Below, piece by piece: positions 13,701 through 34,458 of a stretch of DNA of 64,000 bases (positions within the stretch are counted from its first letter, which is position 1; each line of letters starts with the position of its first letter). The position numbers and the translations under genes are program-made. The stretch covers positions 14,372,663 to 14,436,662 of the forward strand of contig OZ007569.1 of NCBI GenBank assembly GCA_963931925.1, given 5' to 3'. Below the pieces are notes generated by a model. The model did no database searches, had not been told where the DNA came from, and worked only from the letters and a program-made list of their open reading frames with translations. The stretch is from Onchidella celtica. Its lineage: Eukaryota > Mollusca > Gastropoda > Systellommatophora > Onchidiidae.

Positions 13701-15699
13701 GTCAAGTAAATTGATTTTCGGGTACAGATGAAAGTGGATCTTTTTCAAGCAATCGACTCGCTTACCTGTAGCAAGCATTTTGATCAGAAAATAGCTCCAA
13801 AGAACAGTTTATTGGCAGTATATGGAAGGCCAATAGCAGTTTTAATGATATGACAATATTTCTCTGTTTATTTGTTTGTATGGGTGAATTTGAGCACATC
13901 TGGAGTTGTTGTTAGTGATAATTAAGGTTATCAGTTTCAGGTGATGCCACTGTAATTTAATTAACAGCGTGGCAAAAACCAGGAATATGAAGCGGAAAAG
14001 GGGCACACTGCCTGTTCACGAAATCAAAGTAAGCATTTTACTTCAGGATTTATGTGTTTATTATGGAACTGCATCTACTAAACGTGCAGTAAACTAAAGC
14101 CATTTTGCAACAAATTCCATGCATCCGTCCTTCGAAGTATCTACTTGGTTAATAGTAAAGTTATTACTATTACTGGTAGTATTTACTGTACGTGTAGTCG
14201 CAGTTACTATACTGTGACATGAAAGACGAACTGCTTGCATTAACACCTGTTGCCTACGAACTCTATCGCCCTTATTGCCTTCCTTTCTCTAAGAATCGTA
14301 GCCTCAAGGCAGCGACGGTAAGGACACGGTTGTGTTTTGTGTGGTTGTGGCAGTGCTACAACTGTGCAGTTTGCAATGAAGTTGAGATGAATATACTCAA
14401 ACAACAAAATAGATCGCTGGACATGACAATGCAGTGAATGTTGTTCTTGTGAAAATAGAAAAGTCGTGGATCAGCAGCCGGAGTAAACTGTGCTACCCAC
14501 CCCACCTCCCTACCCAGTTTTTTCGCGCCTAACCTTCTTTCCACCCTCAAGAGTTGCACGGCATAGTTTGGAATCGTGACTTATTATTTTACATCAACAC
14601 ATCTAATACTTCAAGATGATATGCAGTCGAGCTGAGCAAAAAAAAATTTAGATGTCTTGTTTTACTGGGATCCCCTTCAGAGAATACGTCTTCCATTATA
14701 TCATTGTCCAGCCTATTTAACCGGGAGATCGATAGATAGGCCTACAGATAATGACAAATATAGCGTTGATGTTAACCGAAAGACGAACTATGTATAGCGT
14801 CAAGACTTTATTTTTGTCCAATACGTGACCTGTCTGAAATATTTGTGTCTTTCGACGGGCTCGTCTGCCAGTTTGCTTGCTTGTAATTGTTTGCCTGTCT
14901 GTGTGTGTGTGGGGGGGGGGGGGGAAGGGGGAGTTGTTTCGACCAGAAAGTACTAAACCTTTCACAATATTAATCAGACAAACCAGATTTTTTTTTTTAA
15001 ATTGAAAGAAGAAGAAAATAACATTTTCTCCCGCAGGCTTTTCTGGTCATAAATAGAACAAAACCAATTTCTTCATGATGAAGTCATCATTCCGCCCTTA
15101 TGAGAAGAGTACACTCGAAAATACAATAATTATTTTAAAGCTACAGGTGACAGGGGCTTCGACCATAACATGTAAGTTTAGTTATAATAAGACAAAATGC
15201 TATTAGCTAAATATTTGGTGGTATTATTTGAATTGAATCAACTTTGAGCAGGCCTGGTTTTGATATTTGAATGAGATTATAAGGCTATACAAGCTGTGGA
15301 GCATTGCCAGTGTAGAAAATATATACACTGTAATATGCTGTGGCGGAAGAAAATATCAGCCTTCTTTTTTTTTTCGACCACCGAGGCTTATGCATGCAAG
15401 AACATCCTGAATTTCATTTTCACCGGCGTTGTCCAACGGGTATAATTTGTACTGACTGATTGACGTTCCTGTGACATGAATTTACTGGCATATTTGAATT
15501 TTTGTTCTCACCAAGGTCGAGATAGGGGAGCGGTGGCGTAATCTCAGAAAATGCAGATTATCAGGACTCTTTTTTTTCTTTCTGTTAAAGGAGGGAAAGA
15601 TACAGAAGATCGTTTTTGCCCTCCGCCACCGCCATTCGTCCCAACAAGTCATTTTAACTAGATGTGTGCCACATTTCACTAAGGTTCTTTACCGTGTCA

Positions 15700-15838
15700 C
15701 TTCATGTATGCCTCTTATTGAGTTGTGATATGTTTGTGTAAAGAGGTGTAAGATATATGTACCATGTATGTGCTGTAAACGCTTTGTGAAAGAGAATTTC
15801 CCTCTGGGGATAATAAAGTGATTCTGATCTTATCTTAA
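15700..15838 (+). mobile_element. LINE-like 3' end fragment
   Basis: The block ends with a sequence of the form GAATTTCCCTCTGGGGATAA followed by TAAAGTGATTCTGATCTTATCTTAA. This resembles the 3' ends of non-LTR retrotransposons that recur in animal genomes: a short stem-loop, AATAAAG, then a short repeated tail. No reverse transcriptase coding sequence lies upstream, so it would be a 5'-truncated copy or a SINE borrowing such a tail. The assignment rests on resemblance only. Confidence 0.4.
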
Positions 15839-17001
15839 TTTTCTTCTTCATAAACAAAATATAATGTAATTTTTTACTCGCCAGAATTAAATTGCCGGCT
15901 TGCCTTTCAACCTGATCGATTGAATGTCATTTGGACGGGAAAAAAAAAGAAATCAGTGATGCTGTTTGTTATGATAGTGATGGTGATGCATATAATACAT
16001 AAAATTGTTTTAAAAAAACAACAGCTATGTATTTGTGATGTTCCATCGGTCAGTTTTGAGCATGAGAGAGTCGTTCTTTGCCACTGACACCGAAGACTTA
16101 GCATTCAAGTACGTTGCAGCGACGCCCATTCACCTCCAGACAAGCCCACGACATTTTGTCCCAGTGATAATGTCACTCGGCTTTCAGGGCTTCTTCCGTT
16201 GTAAGAGCGGTGCTGGTGGGTGCGATTTCCCTGTGTAAAATAGAAAAAAACTGTTTTACATTTGTATTTCCAAGGATCTGTCAGACATCTCACTTTGACC
16301 CCAACAGCTATGGTATCCACGGCTGATTTTTGTAGGGCTCACAGCTCTCAGAACGGTTTCATCGCCTTTCCTCTTCAAATTCCAGCAAGTTTATGCATTG
16401 CGGAATCCAAGGCACATACTGTCTTTACTCACTGAATATTATAATGGACACCAGAATAAACTTTTTTATTACTACATTAATATATTACTGCCTCAGATTT
16501 ACAAGTGCATATAGCTAGAGGCGCAGTCTGCAATCAATTTCCATATGAAGTGGTAGATAAAGTAGAATAAGTGGTAAAATAGTATAATAAGAAAATGTTA
16601 TGATCAAACACCCCCCCCCCCCCCTTGTAGCCACGTGCACCCAAGAAGGAATGGGCAATAATTTGTTTGGGATTCTGCTCCAAAGTATTCAAGCCCGGAG
16701 TTTTATACAAGACTCGGTCGATGGTATTGTTATTTTTCAAACAGGAAACTCCGTGAATAAATGCATGATGTTTGTGTGTGTAACACACCTGACATAATTA
16801 TACAGTGTGCAAGATAAGAGTGGGTACCATGTTGAAATTCACGTACAGAGATATGTTAGTGAAGCATGACTACAGTGTGATTCAGGCCATCCCCCACAGA
16901 GAGGGCCTGTATAGAAACTGTTACAGTTTTGGCCACTTGGTATCTGTCTGTCTGTCTGATTCATTGATTCTGTGAGTCCATGAAAGCTCTCTCTCTCTCT
17001 C

Positions 17002-17083
<82 letters not shown>

Positions 17084-18349
17084 ATTACATTCTGATGTTT
17101 CTGGAAGAGAGCTAAATTCTTGAAGGTTTTCACGTGTAAGTAAAATGAAACACCAACCCCTAGAGAGTGCATTTGGTCAGGCCACTGTGTTATTTTCTGT
17201 TGTTATCTCTGGCTCATGATGTTGTTTACTTGTGAGAGTGAACCTTCCTGCACATGGACCATTGCAAACCTGCCGTGAGCCGTCATTTGCACTGATCAGT
17301 GTGGGGAACAGTGGACCGCTAGGCGATGTTGCCCCGTTCCCTTGGCGTGATGCTGCGATAAAACGTTGGGGTGTTTGTTTACCCATGCAGCAGCTGATAA
17401 AACGTAAATATAGCATTTGGTAGCTCGGTGTAGTTAATGGTGTGTTGACAGCCTTTTATAATATGCTGTGCATCCATATTTACGCAGATGGGATTTTTTG
17501 CCGTTCGTTTTTGTGTTGTGCACAAAGCTCTGAATCAGACAAACAAATGCATATTAGTGAAAGTGGCGTTAGAACATGCCGAAAGTCAGAGAACGAGTCA
17601 GTGTATACTTTAGGGAGAGCGAATATTAGATTGCATTGCGTATTGCACAACATAAGAGAATACCGAACACTGTAAAGATTGTCTTGACTAAGAGATTGAC
17701 ACATCGGTCCACCAGAGTCACAAGTCATTTACCGTGTGAATCTGGGTTTGAGCTGATATTTGTCATGGTATTAGGACCACCACTCCCAACCCACCCCCAC
17801 CTTTTTTTTTTTAAAGACAAGAGATAAAAACAGGAAACACAGTGAAGATAATCAGATTTGAATGTCAGAAACAACACAGTTGTCAAACGGTCACAGAAGT
17901 GAATAGTATTTGTAAAAGGAGAAAAAGGAAGGGTTTATTGTAGCCGGATGTGCAAAATGTAAAATACCCGCTCTGAAGTGCCGACTTGTCTTGAAAACAA
18001 AGTAATAACAGTAAGAATGATAGAAGAAAGAAAAAAAAAGGTGGGGGGGGGGGGGGGGGTTAGTTTGTAAAGTATCGATGGCGCCCGGATGCCTATTTTG
18101 ATATTGCTCTTACTGCCTAACTTGTCCTCTAACAGAGAGTTGAGAGAGTGTCCATAGTTTCTGTGGAAGCTGTCATTGTCCATTCACCTGCTTATCTTAT
18201 TGGGAAGTTTGTTAAATTATTCTCAACTTTTGACCAAGCCGGTTACAAGATTTCCAAGTCATTGATGTTTGTCAGTGATTTTCATTTTCACAGGTTAGTG
18301 TTTGCGTTTTCAGGGTGAGCAATTGTTGGTCGGATTAATTTTCTTGTGA
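15839..18349. other. Noncoding region with microsatellites
   Basis: No coding exon is recognised. The stretch includes a C-run near 16611, the CT/CA microsatellite at 16987-17084 and a G-run near 18043. Open frames are short and show no domain. Confidence 0.6.
16987..17084. repeat. Compound CT/CA microsatellite
   Basis: (CT)n with one (TGTC) interruption runs to about 17050 and passes directly into (CA)n of about 17 units. Confidence 0.97.
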
Positions 18350-18912
18350 TCTGCATTTATTAAGCAGAAAGTATTTTTGTCACTTGCAATTTGTTTTCAA
18401 GTTACTTAAGGTATTAAAACAACTTCATTATCAACGACCGTATTTACACTCCTTTCTTTTGACAGTAAAAAATGAAAAGATTCCCTTGAGTACACATCCA
18501 TCGGTTGGGGATAATGACTGTAACAATGTGATAATGTAAATCTGCATTCGTTATTAAGCCGAAAGTATTTTTGTCACTTGCAATTTGTTTTCAGGTTACT
18601 TAATGTATTAAAACACCTTCACTATCAACGACAGCATTGACACTCCTTTCTTTTGACAGTAAAAATGAAAAGATTCCCTTGAGTACACATCCATCGGTTG
18701 GGGATAATGACTGTAACAATGTGATAATGTAAATCTGCATTCGTTATTAAGCCGAAAGTATTTTTGTCACTTGCAATTTGTTTTCAGGTTACTTAATGTA
18801 TTAAAACACCTTCACTATCAACGACAGCATTGACACTCCTTTCTTTTGACAGTAAAAATGAAAAGATTCCCTTGAGTACACATCCATCGGTTGGGGATAA
18901 TGACTGTAACAA
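18350..18912. repeat. 193-bp tandem repeat, about 2.9 copies
   Basis: Three successive units start at about 18350, 18541 and 18734 (spacing 191 and 193 bp). Each carries the words GTATTTTTGTCACTTGCAAT and CCATCGGTTGGGGATAATGA. The second and third units look almost identical, while the first differs by scattered substitutions and a small gap. The units contain stops in all frames I examined, so they look like a small satellite or segmental tandem duplication and not repeated exons. Confidence 0.9.
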
Positions 18913-20221
18913 AGTGGGATGACTACAAATAGGAGGGAAGCAAGCATGATAATTATAGTCTCCTGTAACCGAAGTTGGCAAGCGAGATATATTTTTTACA
19001 ACAGCATTTGGCACGCACTTGCCGCTATATTCCAAAGTGATTACCGTCTCGACAGTGTGTCCCCAGTCCCGGGAGATTGAGTAATTTTCAGCGGACATGG
19101 ATAATGTACACGTCTGCTGACAGTGCTCACGAGTTGGCCTGTAAACTCGGCGTGACAGAATGCCAGGGGTGAAAGAAATCAACACGCCCACATGTCACAG
19201 GAATCTTGTTTCGCCAGTATACTGGTTGTAAAGGTTTGGGCCGGCTGACATTTGAAAAAATGTTGAAATCGATGCGGCGACAATGTCAGTTTCACTGTGT
19301 GAAATTGAATTCGACTCACGAGCCGCTGCAGTATCAGTAATCTAAAATGTTTGCTCACATTGTATTTCTTGCTGAGTAAAACTGCCATTTCAGGATGTCT
19401 GCACCCATGGCTTCTTTCCCTCCCCAACCTACAGCTTCACGTCACGCTTGCGTTGTGAAACTTCCATTTCAAGATGTCTTCACTCACGATTTCACAAAGT
19501 CCCCTTGCCTACTGCATTATGGTCTCTCTTTTCTAGTCCCTTTCTTCTTTTCTTCCCTCCCTCACGTCTTCCATCTGACATATAATTAAATGTGTGCGTG
19601 CGCGCCTACATCCCTTTTTTCCCATTAACACTCGCCAGGAATATCAGATTAATGACACAGTACTGCTGCAATATCGCATGGGCATACATTTTGTATGAAC
19701 TTCCAGTAATTCAGTAATAATAACTGTTTAAAAAAAAAATAAAAAAATATCGTGATTGACTGCAGTAATATGAAGGAAAAGCGTCGACTCCCTGTAAATA
19801 TTATCGATGTTTTATACAAATTGCATGTGTCAGTATTACCAGCTGAGACTCGTGCTTGGAGCCTGAACTACCAATACACGGTGGCGGGCCGCACCAATTC
19901 AGTACTGTCTATGCGCAGGGCAGTGTTAGTTGCTACCTCCACTGTTTGAGTGTGAGGGCTGTTGAATAAATAAAGTTCCGCTCAGAAGCGAGTCTCAGAG
20001 ACAGACATGGTGGGAGATGGGCCGTTTGTGAGCGCTTCAGCGGCTTTCCCATTGCCTCTGTTAGGATGAAGGCAGATAACACCACATTTTATAGTTCAGA
20101 AGTAGAACTGGTAATATGTGAAATTGATTGCATTACGCCCCCCCCCCCTCCCTCCCCCCACCTCATTAAAAATTGTGTTTCCGTAATATACCCTGTGTTA
20201 AAAATTGACGAAATATTGTAA
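18913..20221. other. Noncoding region, no gene recognised
   Basis: I see no coding exon or named repeat here. There is an AATAAATAAAG near 19965 that could be a chance poly(A) signal, since no coding segment precedes it. Confidence 0.55.
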
Positions 20222-20545
20222 AAACCACAGAAAAACTGTGGGGTCGCAGCAGGGCTATAAGCAATGTCAAAATTGGGCAAAAAGAAGTATGTAGCGAAGC
20301 CCCGCGTGAGAATAATACCCAAACGACACAAAGCAAACTAAAGAGAAGACAGAAAATGGTCAAATTTGGGCTTTCGCCTTTGTCAAGAAAAAAAAAAAAA
20401 CAACAGAAAAAAATGAAAAATGGAACAGAAAACAATCGAACAATAAAAGATTTCAACAGGAAATGTATACAATCGAAGCGAAACAGGATATTATGTGTGC
20501 TTATCTGCGAGTTCTTGCTTGGTTAGCAGCACAAAAGCTGTGTTA
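20222..20545 (+). repeat. Dispersed repeat, copy 1 of the 20.2/40.9-kb family
   Basis: From about 20222 the sequence matches 40864-40925 on the same strand. From about 20263 to 20540 it matches the reverse complement of about 41030-41287. The copies differ by scattered substitutions and indels. The only open frame across it (80-96 codons on the minus strand) is T/F/L-rich with no domain. It is probably an interspersed non-autonomous element of unknown family. Confidence 0.75.
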
Positions 20546-21422
20546 AAAAGTAGATGATGTAGCTCTGGTCTACGGCCTTCTGGCGCTGCTACGATGCCAG
20601 CCTGCAAGATAAAACTATGAAATTTAGAGCTTGGCCGTGGACAAGCCAATTTCCTGTTGTCAGGGATTCTTTAGATGTGCGGAACTTGTAAATGATACTC
20701 TCCACTCTGGTGCTGGCGCCCAACAGGACCGAGGGATTCGATCTTGCCCACCCAAGGATCGACTGAGAGTGTGACGAGCCTGAATAATAATTTACTTTTT
20801 TTTTTTGAGTCCTGAAAAACCTGATCTGTATTCGGTATAACCCAGTTACTGTGGTATATGTTGCGACGTCCATAATGTTATCCTTTCTTCCAGTATCCAT
20901 TATCATTGATATATTGTTATCCGTTTTAATTTGTCAAACCGGGGTCTCTGTAATTATCAGACATCAGAGCTTGCTTTGTAGTCTTTTTATTCATGGAGTG
21001 GAACTCAGTTTCATTAATAATGCAGTGAGGCAGAACTGTCTAGATAACTATTAGGGACAAGGATATACAAGAGACATTAAATGTCTATTAATCCATCAAT
21101 GACATCACATTGTTCGATGGTCAGCCGGCAACTACTGTCGAAGAATATAGAAAACGTCTTGCCTAATTCAGGAGGTATCAGGTTACATTTGCCCAGGGTC
21201 ACTATAAGGCAACCAACTCACAGCACTCGTGTGCACGATTTGTGTAGAAAAGTGAATATCACACCTTCACAGCAACAGAAACTAACTCTGTTTTGTATGT
21301 TGCTGATCTTGTTCGCGCACTCTTTTTTTTTATTCACAAGTTTATGCATACAATCATGATCGATGAAAAATATGTCACACATGTGCTGCTGCCCCGTTAT
21401 CTTGAGCCAACCATCTTGACAA
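20546..21422. other. Noncoding region, no gene recognised
   Basis: No exon, RNA gene or repeat is recognised in this stretch. Confidence 0.55.
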
Positions 21423-21719
21423 AAACACACAAAACATGAACAAGAAAAGTGAGGTGTAAATGCCAAGAGCAGCGAACCTCCTAAAATAAAGACCTCAAAC
21501 ACAATATATCTTACATGACCAAAGCACACTCTATATGTAGGTTCTTTATGCAGATTGCACGACCCCTAGGATGTTATATATCTCTTGTATTATTACTAGC
21601 ATAAACGAACTTGAACAGGCTGCCATTATATAACTGATGTACCAGTAATGATGTTCAGCTGTGCATTGTCCTGCTTTGGTTGTATGTTGGCAGCTGTAAC
21701 ATCCAAGATGTGTCAGAAT
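21423..21719 (+). repeat. Dispersed ~300-bp repeat, copy 1
   Basis: Direct-orientation match to 26203-26504, with shared words such as CAAACACAATATATCTTACA and GAACAGGCTGCCATT. The copies differ by substitutions and small indels and do not share a long open frame. I infer an interspersed element of unknown class. Confidence 0.85.
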
Positions 21720-22602
21720 CCACCACACCGTGACTATCTGTTCTGGCAAAAGCACCAAAGCTTAGCAGTGCCCTATATTTTGGAAATATCACTGCTGGCA
21801 GTATTGTATACACTGACTCACTGATAGAACACATTGTAACCAGTAACATCTGCGAAAGTCTTCTATCCCGCTCTTTCAGGAACCGGTTTCATGACCCACC
21901 AATGATACTGATGTCCTTACATGACATGCTTGTGAAAAATGGGTGAATGGAACAGGATGCAAATGGATAATGTATGCATTTTCTTGTTTAAATAACAGAT
22001 GATGATCATCGTACAGTTTTGACCTTCATCTCCCAGTCTGTCACGAGTAAGCTGTTTTATTTATAGATAGTTCACATGCATCTAATCAAGAAAACCACCC
22101 TACGTGTTATCAGGCCTCTTATTAATTTCTCCCTTGTTTGTTTGTTTGAAACAGTGCATCCAGTTTCGCTTTCGACGCCCATTAATTGCTTTTTACTTTC
22201 GTAATTTCTACTCTCACCCTCCGCCACATCACACTTTTCCCCTTCTCCTCCCCCTAATTTCTAGTGACCTATTTTGAATGTGTCAAGGGCACCCCACTAC
22301 AAGGTCAGTTCCCGCGCTCACCTACAACTTACCTTACGCCCATTTTGCCTGGGCCGTTTCTGTTCATACCACTTCTGCCCTGTGGTTTATGGCCGCATCT
22401 ACTGGATTGTTGTATAATTGTGGACAGAGACAGTACTTACACGATACCACAATACTGCAATGGTCCAGTTACTAAACAAGTCAGTGGAAAAAGTGAAGAG
22501 TCAATATTGATGAAGGAATTCGTCCTGAGTTATCAGCACAGCAGAATGTTTCACCTTATGTCAAATTTTAATTGAGAAGTATAATACTGGATGCATATTG
22601 GT

Positions 22603-22633
22603 GCCTCCTCCTCCTCCTCCTCCTCCTCCTCCT
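22603..22633. repeat. CTC trinucleotide microsatellite
   Basis: About ten uninterrupted CTC units. The minus-strand open frame over it reads poly-Arg and is an artefact. Confidence 0.95.
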
Positions 22634-22918
22634 AGTCCCGGCAACGACAGAATGTTTTTCACTCTTTGTAATGTGATTTATGTAGAGGACATGAAAAGAA
22701 ACACAGAAAAAAAGTTGTGTTTGACAAAGCCATACGATAGAAACATACAAGAAAACCGTACAAATAATTTCTAAAAGAATGAAATAACCCAAAGTGTCAC
22801 ATTGGACCTTCATCAGACTTTAAAGCTGGGAAAGCTGGAACCGTTTTTGAAAGAATTGGCTATAATGAATGAATGAATACGAATGGGCAGCTGTGATTGA
22901 TCCTTCCATACACGTTGA

Positions 22919-23077
22919 GATAATCAGTCGGTAAATTGACCTCTTCATGACATTCCTTGCTTTCCGAATTCCCCAAATGTCTCACAGCGCACGATACCCG
23001 GCTGTCTCCCCCAGCGATATCATCTGCATAATAATTTAGATAATCCGCCGGTAATTTGACCTCTTTATGACATTCCT
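22919..23077. repeat. Short direct duplication, 120-bp spacing
   Basis: A segment of about 38 bp with the pattern GATAATC-GTCGGTAAATTGACCTCTTCATGACATTCC at 22919 recurs at 23039 with four or so changes. The DNA between the copies is unrelated. Confidence 0.75.
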
Positions 23078-25857
23078 GATAAAAAGTACATGAATGGATG
23101 GCTCAGTGGTGTCATTTGTCGTTTCAGTTGAATAAACACCGCGTCCGAACTCACATTATCTCCACCCATCTTTACCCCCAAATCCAGTGTAATCCACATT
23201 AAATTTATGACGGGTTGTTACGCCTCTGTCTAAGCTCAGTACACGCCATGCTACAAGTCAGCAGAGCTCAACTGGCATAATCGATGGGGAATCTATTAAT
23301 CAAACTCATATGTGCATACTGATTCGTCATGCGTATTACCGGGGTTCTTCAACTTTTGTCAGGCAAAAACTCTGATGCCCATCGATTTATTTGTAATTGT
23401 TGATTCATTTTGTATGCTCTCTCGGTTGTTTGGTTTGTTTTTTTTTGTTCCTAAAACGAACGCACGAGCGAACAATAGGCACACAAACACTCTAGTTTAC
23501 ACGACTGAGCATCACAGCAAACAAAACAACCCCCGGAGAGTTGGATGTGAGGATGTATTTGTTATAATTTGAACAACATTCTGCAGTCAGAGTCAATTCA
23601 AAGGCGATAATTCCGCTAGGTAATTTCCAGTTCCCCTGCAGTCGCACTTCTTGTTCCACCCGCCAGTACAAACTTGTCTCTCTCATGTAAGTTTATACTG
23701 GGTTTGTTGTCTTCTTCTTCCCTCATGATTTCAAGTCATGTTGGCGGTTTGTGTATCACGTAATTGGTCGTTATTTGACTGGAGACACAGGCGCTGACTT
23801 TTGTCGGTGTTGTCGTTGAGATTCTTTAGCCGTATGCTGGGGGAATGGGAGGGATAACATCCGTAAGAGTGGTCAGCATTTTTGCCCTCATCAACTTCTT
23901 TCCTGATAAAATCAAGCGCACGAACAGCGTCTCTGTGGTTTTATCCTTGTTTGCCCGGAATTTCTCGACACATTGATTCAGATTTTACACTTGGCCGAGT
24001 TCTGTCTCTTACCAGACGGATATCTTTTCCTCTGAATTGCTCAAAACCACAAGTTGAAATAAAGGTAGGCGCAAAGACAGAAAGGTCAGCCTACCTAAAT
24101 CCATACAATGGCCCCAATGCAGTCAAGGCGACAGTGCTAAAAGATGTAGTTATTGTGCGTTTACAAGAGTGGGAGTTGTTTACTTAGTAGATCTACAGCA
24201 TCGGTGACAAATCGATGATGAGTGGGGCAAGTTTTGTTGTGAAATAGGGTATACGGTTTGGATAGGGTGAATGATGAATTGGGGTCCCTAAGTGGTAGTT
24301 GTACTGCCCTACCTGACGCGATCTGCTTCAGCAAATGCATCAAACTTATATGTGTCACCTTTCCCGCGACAATTGTGACATCTCTCTCTTCATCTCGCCG
24401 CATATTTGTGGGATGTTGGCTGGTTTAGATGCCATCGCTGTTTTGTTAACAGTATTATTATAATATGATTAGAATTATTCGGTTTGTTGGCCACAATACG
24501 GCTTGCACAGCACTGGGCTCGATCAATATCAATGCCTCTTTGCGCCAACCCAGGCTCTGACGAGACTGATGTTAAATTTACTGTGACAAGTGTCATTTTC
24601 TTGTGCAGCAAACCGAGACTTAACACTACTTTATCTAGTTCTGAAATAAGCTTAGAGAAGGTGTGAGTAGGCTTGTCACCGCCATAATCTTCCTCTGTCT
24701 TTCTGCATTGTCCATGAAAACACAATGGAAGCCAAAGGTCATAATCTTTTGTCTCCGCGCACTGTCCTAGTCATCAGCAGTATTCTTATATAAGTTTGTA
24801 TTGCCACAAATGGCAGTTACTTAAGAGCTCAAAAGAGGAGGGGGGGGGGGGGTGTGAAACTTTCTTTTGGTACTGCCCTGGAAACAAACTGCATAGTAGG
24901 TACCTTTTGTCTGGAGGAACGATGTTCCGCACACTCCAACAAACTAAGAACTTATCTGTTATCTAGTCCTAATTACAGCAAATGTTACATTGATTTCTTG
25001 GGAATGTAAGAGCCAAGGCTGCTCGGTGTGGTCAGACACGCTCAAACCATTTGATTTACTATGTATATTCTGTGTTGATATTAGCATTAATTAGTTCTTA
25101 AAGCAACTATTTTTGCTACATATAATATACTAATTTTATCACCTGAGATACATGACAGGAAGACTGAGTCCCATACAGAAAACGGTATTGTTTACAGGCG
25201 TACCATTGTATTTTCATTTGCCAGTTGCAAATTCAAGACCTTTCAAAGTAATTAAGAGCCAGTCCTTAAGAAATTACCATTAGGCGGCAGCAAGAATTAT
25301 GAATGTTTCATGTTGTGCTGAAGAGCACAATGAGAGACCGCGTGAACTGTGAATTTCCACTCTTTGACTTCTTGGAGATGTTGAGAGTAGAAATTGACCT
25401 GCCACAGCGCAGGCTTCAGTGTATTGATTGCTATAGTGTATCGTTGATCTCACGCGGGGAAGAGTTCCGCTCTCTCACAACTATATTTCTGCTCCACCTT
25501 CAGCCCCATTCCCTGCTCACTTCACTCTTCCAGTTAACAGTATGGAATTGGAGCTGAATGAAGAATGACGGCATTGTTTGTTTCTGAAAAATTTCAGTCC
25601 GTTTTGATTTCGTCCTTTTAAATTAATCAGACAGTGCCAAAACCTGCTACAAGAGTTCTATTTAGCATAGAGTCCTAGAGATAGCAGACACCTTTTTAAA
25701 CCAATAACTGGTGATATGGCAGGGGGTTAACATCATCCACAGTGGTCCGTATTTTGATTGATTGTGAAATGTGGCTGGAGGAATGAGTATTTCACACCCA
25801 ACCACGGGCATGAAAGAGTGATTGCCCGGTATACAAGCCTAGTGCAAAAAGAAAATA

Positions 25858-26123
25858 CACTCGAGCCAAAAAGTTAAGCAACCCTGGGTTATGCTCAGAA
25901 CTGACAACTTTATTTTTCAATTAATTCAAACACGTTCATTGGAATCAATTTATTGTTATGTAAGTCTGAAATCACATTCAATTTCATTTTACCCACCCCA
26001 AAAATGGGGCTTAATGACTTAAACAAAATTTTCTTTTATACAAAAACAAAAAAGTCAATAATTGAATGGCAAGAGTTCACAAAATAAAGTTAGTGAAGTT
26101 TGCTTAACTTTTTGGCTCGAGTG
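25858..26123. mobile_element. Tc1/mariner-type MITE, 266 bp
   Basis: Terminal inverted repeats of about 24 bp start CACTCGAGCCAAAAAGTTAA on the left and read as the exact reverse complement on the right. The element is flanked on both sides by TA (25856-25857 and 26124-26125), the target duplication of the Tc1/mariner superfamily. The AT-rich interior has no transposase frame, so the copy is non-autonomous and would depend on a transposase elsewhere. The TIRs look identical to each other over their visible length, which suggests modest age. Confidence 0.85.
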
Positions 26124-26202
26124 TATCTTGCCTAGCAGGCCTAACAGAGCCACTGTCCCTGCAAAATTTTAAAAAAAAAACCAACAAAAAAAAACTACCA
26201 CC

Positions 26203-26504
26203 AAAACACACAAAACATGAACAGGAAAAGTGAGGTGTAAATGCCAAGAGCAGCAACTTCCTAAGTAAAGACCTCAAACACAATATATCTTACATGACCA
26301 AAGCACACTCTATGGATAGGTCCTATATATGTAAGATTGCACTTCCCCAAGGATGTCATATATATATCTCTTGTATTATTACCAGCATAAAAGGACTTGA
26401 ACAGGCTGCCATTGTATAACTGATGTGCCAGCAGTGATGTTCAGCTGTTGCATTGCCCGCTTTTTGGATATTTGGCAGCTGTAACATGCAAGATGTGTCA
26501 GAAT
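26203..26504 (+). repeat. Dispersed ~300-bp repeat, copy 2
   Basis: Direct-orientation relative of 21423-21719. It begins about 80 bp after the MITE, separated by an A-rich stretch, which could mean the MITE landed beside or inside a larger copy of the repeat. Confidence 0.85.

Positions 26505-34458
<7,954 letters not shown>

Larger units (their letters stand above)
5383..15699. other. Noncoding region, no gene recognised
   Basis: I see no exon-like conserved coding segment on either strand. Open frames reach 156 codons at most and have no recognisable domain. The region contains a long CT-rich low-complexity tract, a GA tract and several poly-G/poly-T runs. It may be intergenic or intronic. 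Confidence 0.6.
21720..25857. other. Noncoding region, no gene recognised
   Basis: No exon is recognised. The stretch holds a (CTC)n microsatellite at 22603-22633, a short 120-bp-spaced duplication at 22919-23077 and a G-run near 24840. Confidence 0.55.

Noticed and set aside
18350-18912. CRISPR-like or repeated-exon array
   Set aside because: The units are 193 bp and contiguous with no spacers, the genome is eukaryotic, and no frame is open across the units.
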